This document shows, piece after piece, positions 5,249 through 5,249 of a stretch of DNA of 5,249 nucleotides. A program made the translations under genes and the position numbers. This stretch comes from JBFFSQ01 sp041572275 (lineage in GTDB: Bacteria > Pseudomonadota > Gammaproteobacteria > SZUA-229). Under the pieces are notes generated by a model. It worked only from the letters and a program-made list of their open reading frames with translations, was not told the DNA's origin and made no database searches. The stretch spans positions 1 through 5,249 of the forward strand of contig JBFFSQ010000205.1 of NCBI GenBank assembly GCA_041572275.1, written 5' to 3'. The number at the start of each line of letters is the position of its first letter. Position 1 is the first letter of the stretch.

Positions 5249-5249
5249 G

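Overview
The window looks like chromosomal DNA of a flagellated gammaproteobacterium of medium GC content. The grounds are the order site-2-protease-like C-terminus, trpS, scpA, scpB, the long gammaproteobacterial type of TrpRS with an internal insertion, and genes for a flagellar-rod-like miniprotein and a PilZ protein nearby. I cannot fix the genus. No tRNA, rRNA, CRISPR array, insertion sequence or phage gene is visible.

Positions 2-3032, plus strand: a tight operon-like run. It begins with the last 25 codons of a membrane protein, probably an M50 site-2 protease. Then come trpS (TTG start behind a near-perfect Shine-Dalgarno), scpA and scpB. The trpS/scpA and scpA/scpB junctions share one layout: stop codon, TT, ATG. 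Translational coupling is therefore likely. TrpRS charges tRNA-Trp. ScpA and ScpB are the kleisin and winged-helix subunits of the SMC condensin that organises the chromosome. Two things stand out: a four-cysteine motif in TrpRS that nearly matches the iron-sulfur motif of Thermotoga TrpRS, and a 110-residue ScpB tail with no Lys or Arg. The rluB gene that often follows scpB is absent.

Positions 3033-4177: two plus-strand genes, possibly with their own promoter. The first encodes a 79-residue protein that looks like the N- and C-terminal helices of a flagellar rod protein joined with nothing between. The second encodes a 203-residue putative HEAAH metalloprotease of the SprA-related / CJM1_0395 type. 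This pair is the least understood part of the window. A perfect 11-bp tandem repeat lies across the stop codon of the second gene, followed by about 140 bases without a recognisable gene or terminator.

Positions 4178-5249, minus strand, convergent with the rest: a gene entering from the right edge encodes a cyclic-nucleotide-binding-like domain fused to a rhodanese domain with an intact active-site cysteine. A 132-bp gap containing a 12-bp palindrome follows, then a small single-domain PilZ protein with intact c-di-GMP motifs. The right part of the window thus combines a flagellum-like protein, a putative protease, a cyclic-nucleotide-type sensor and a c-di-GMP receptor. A shared role in motility or signalling is inference only.
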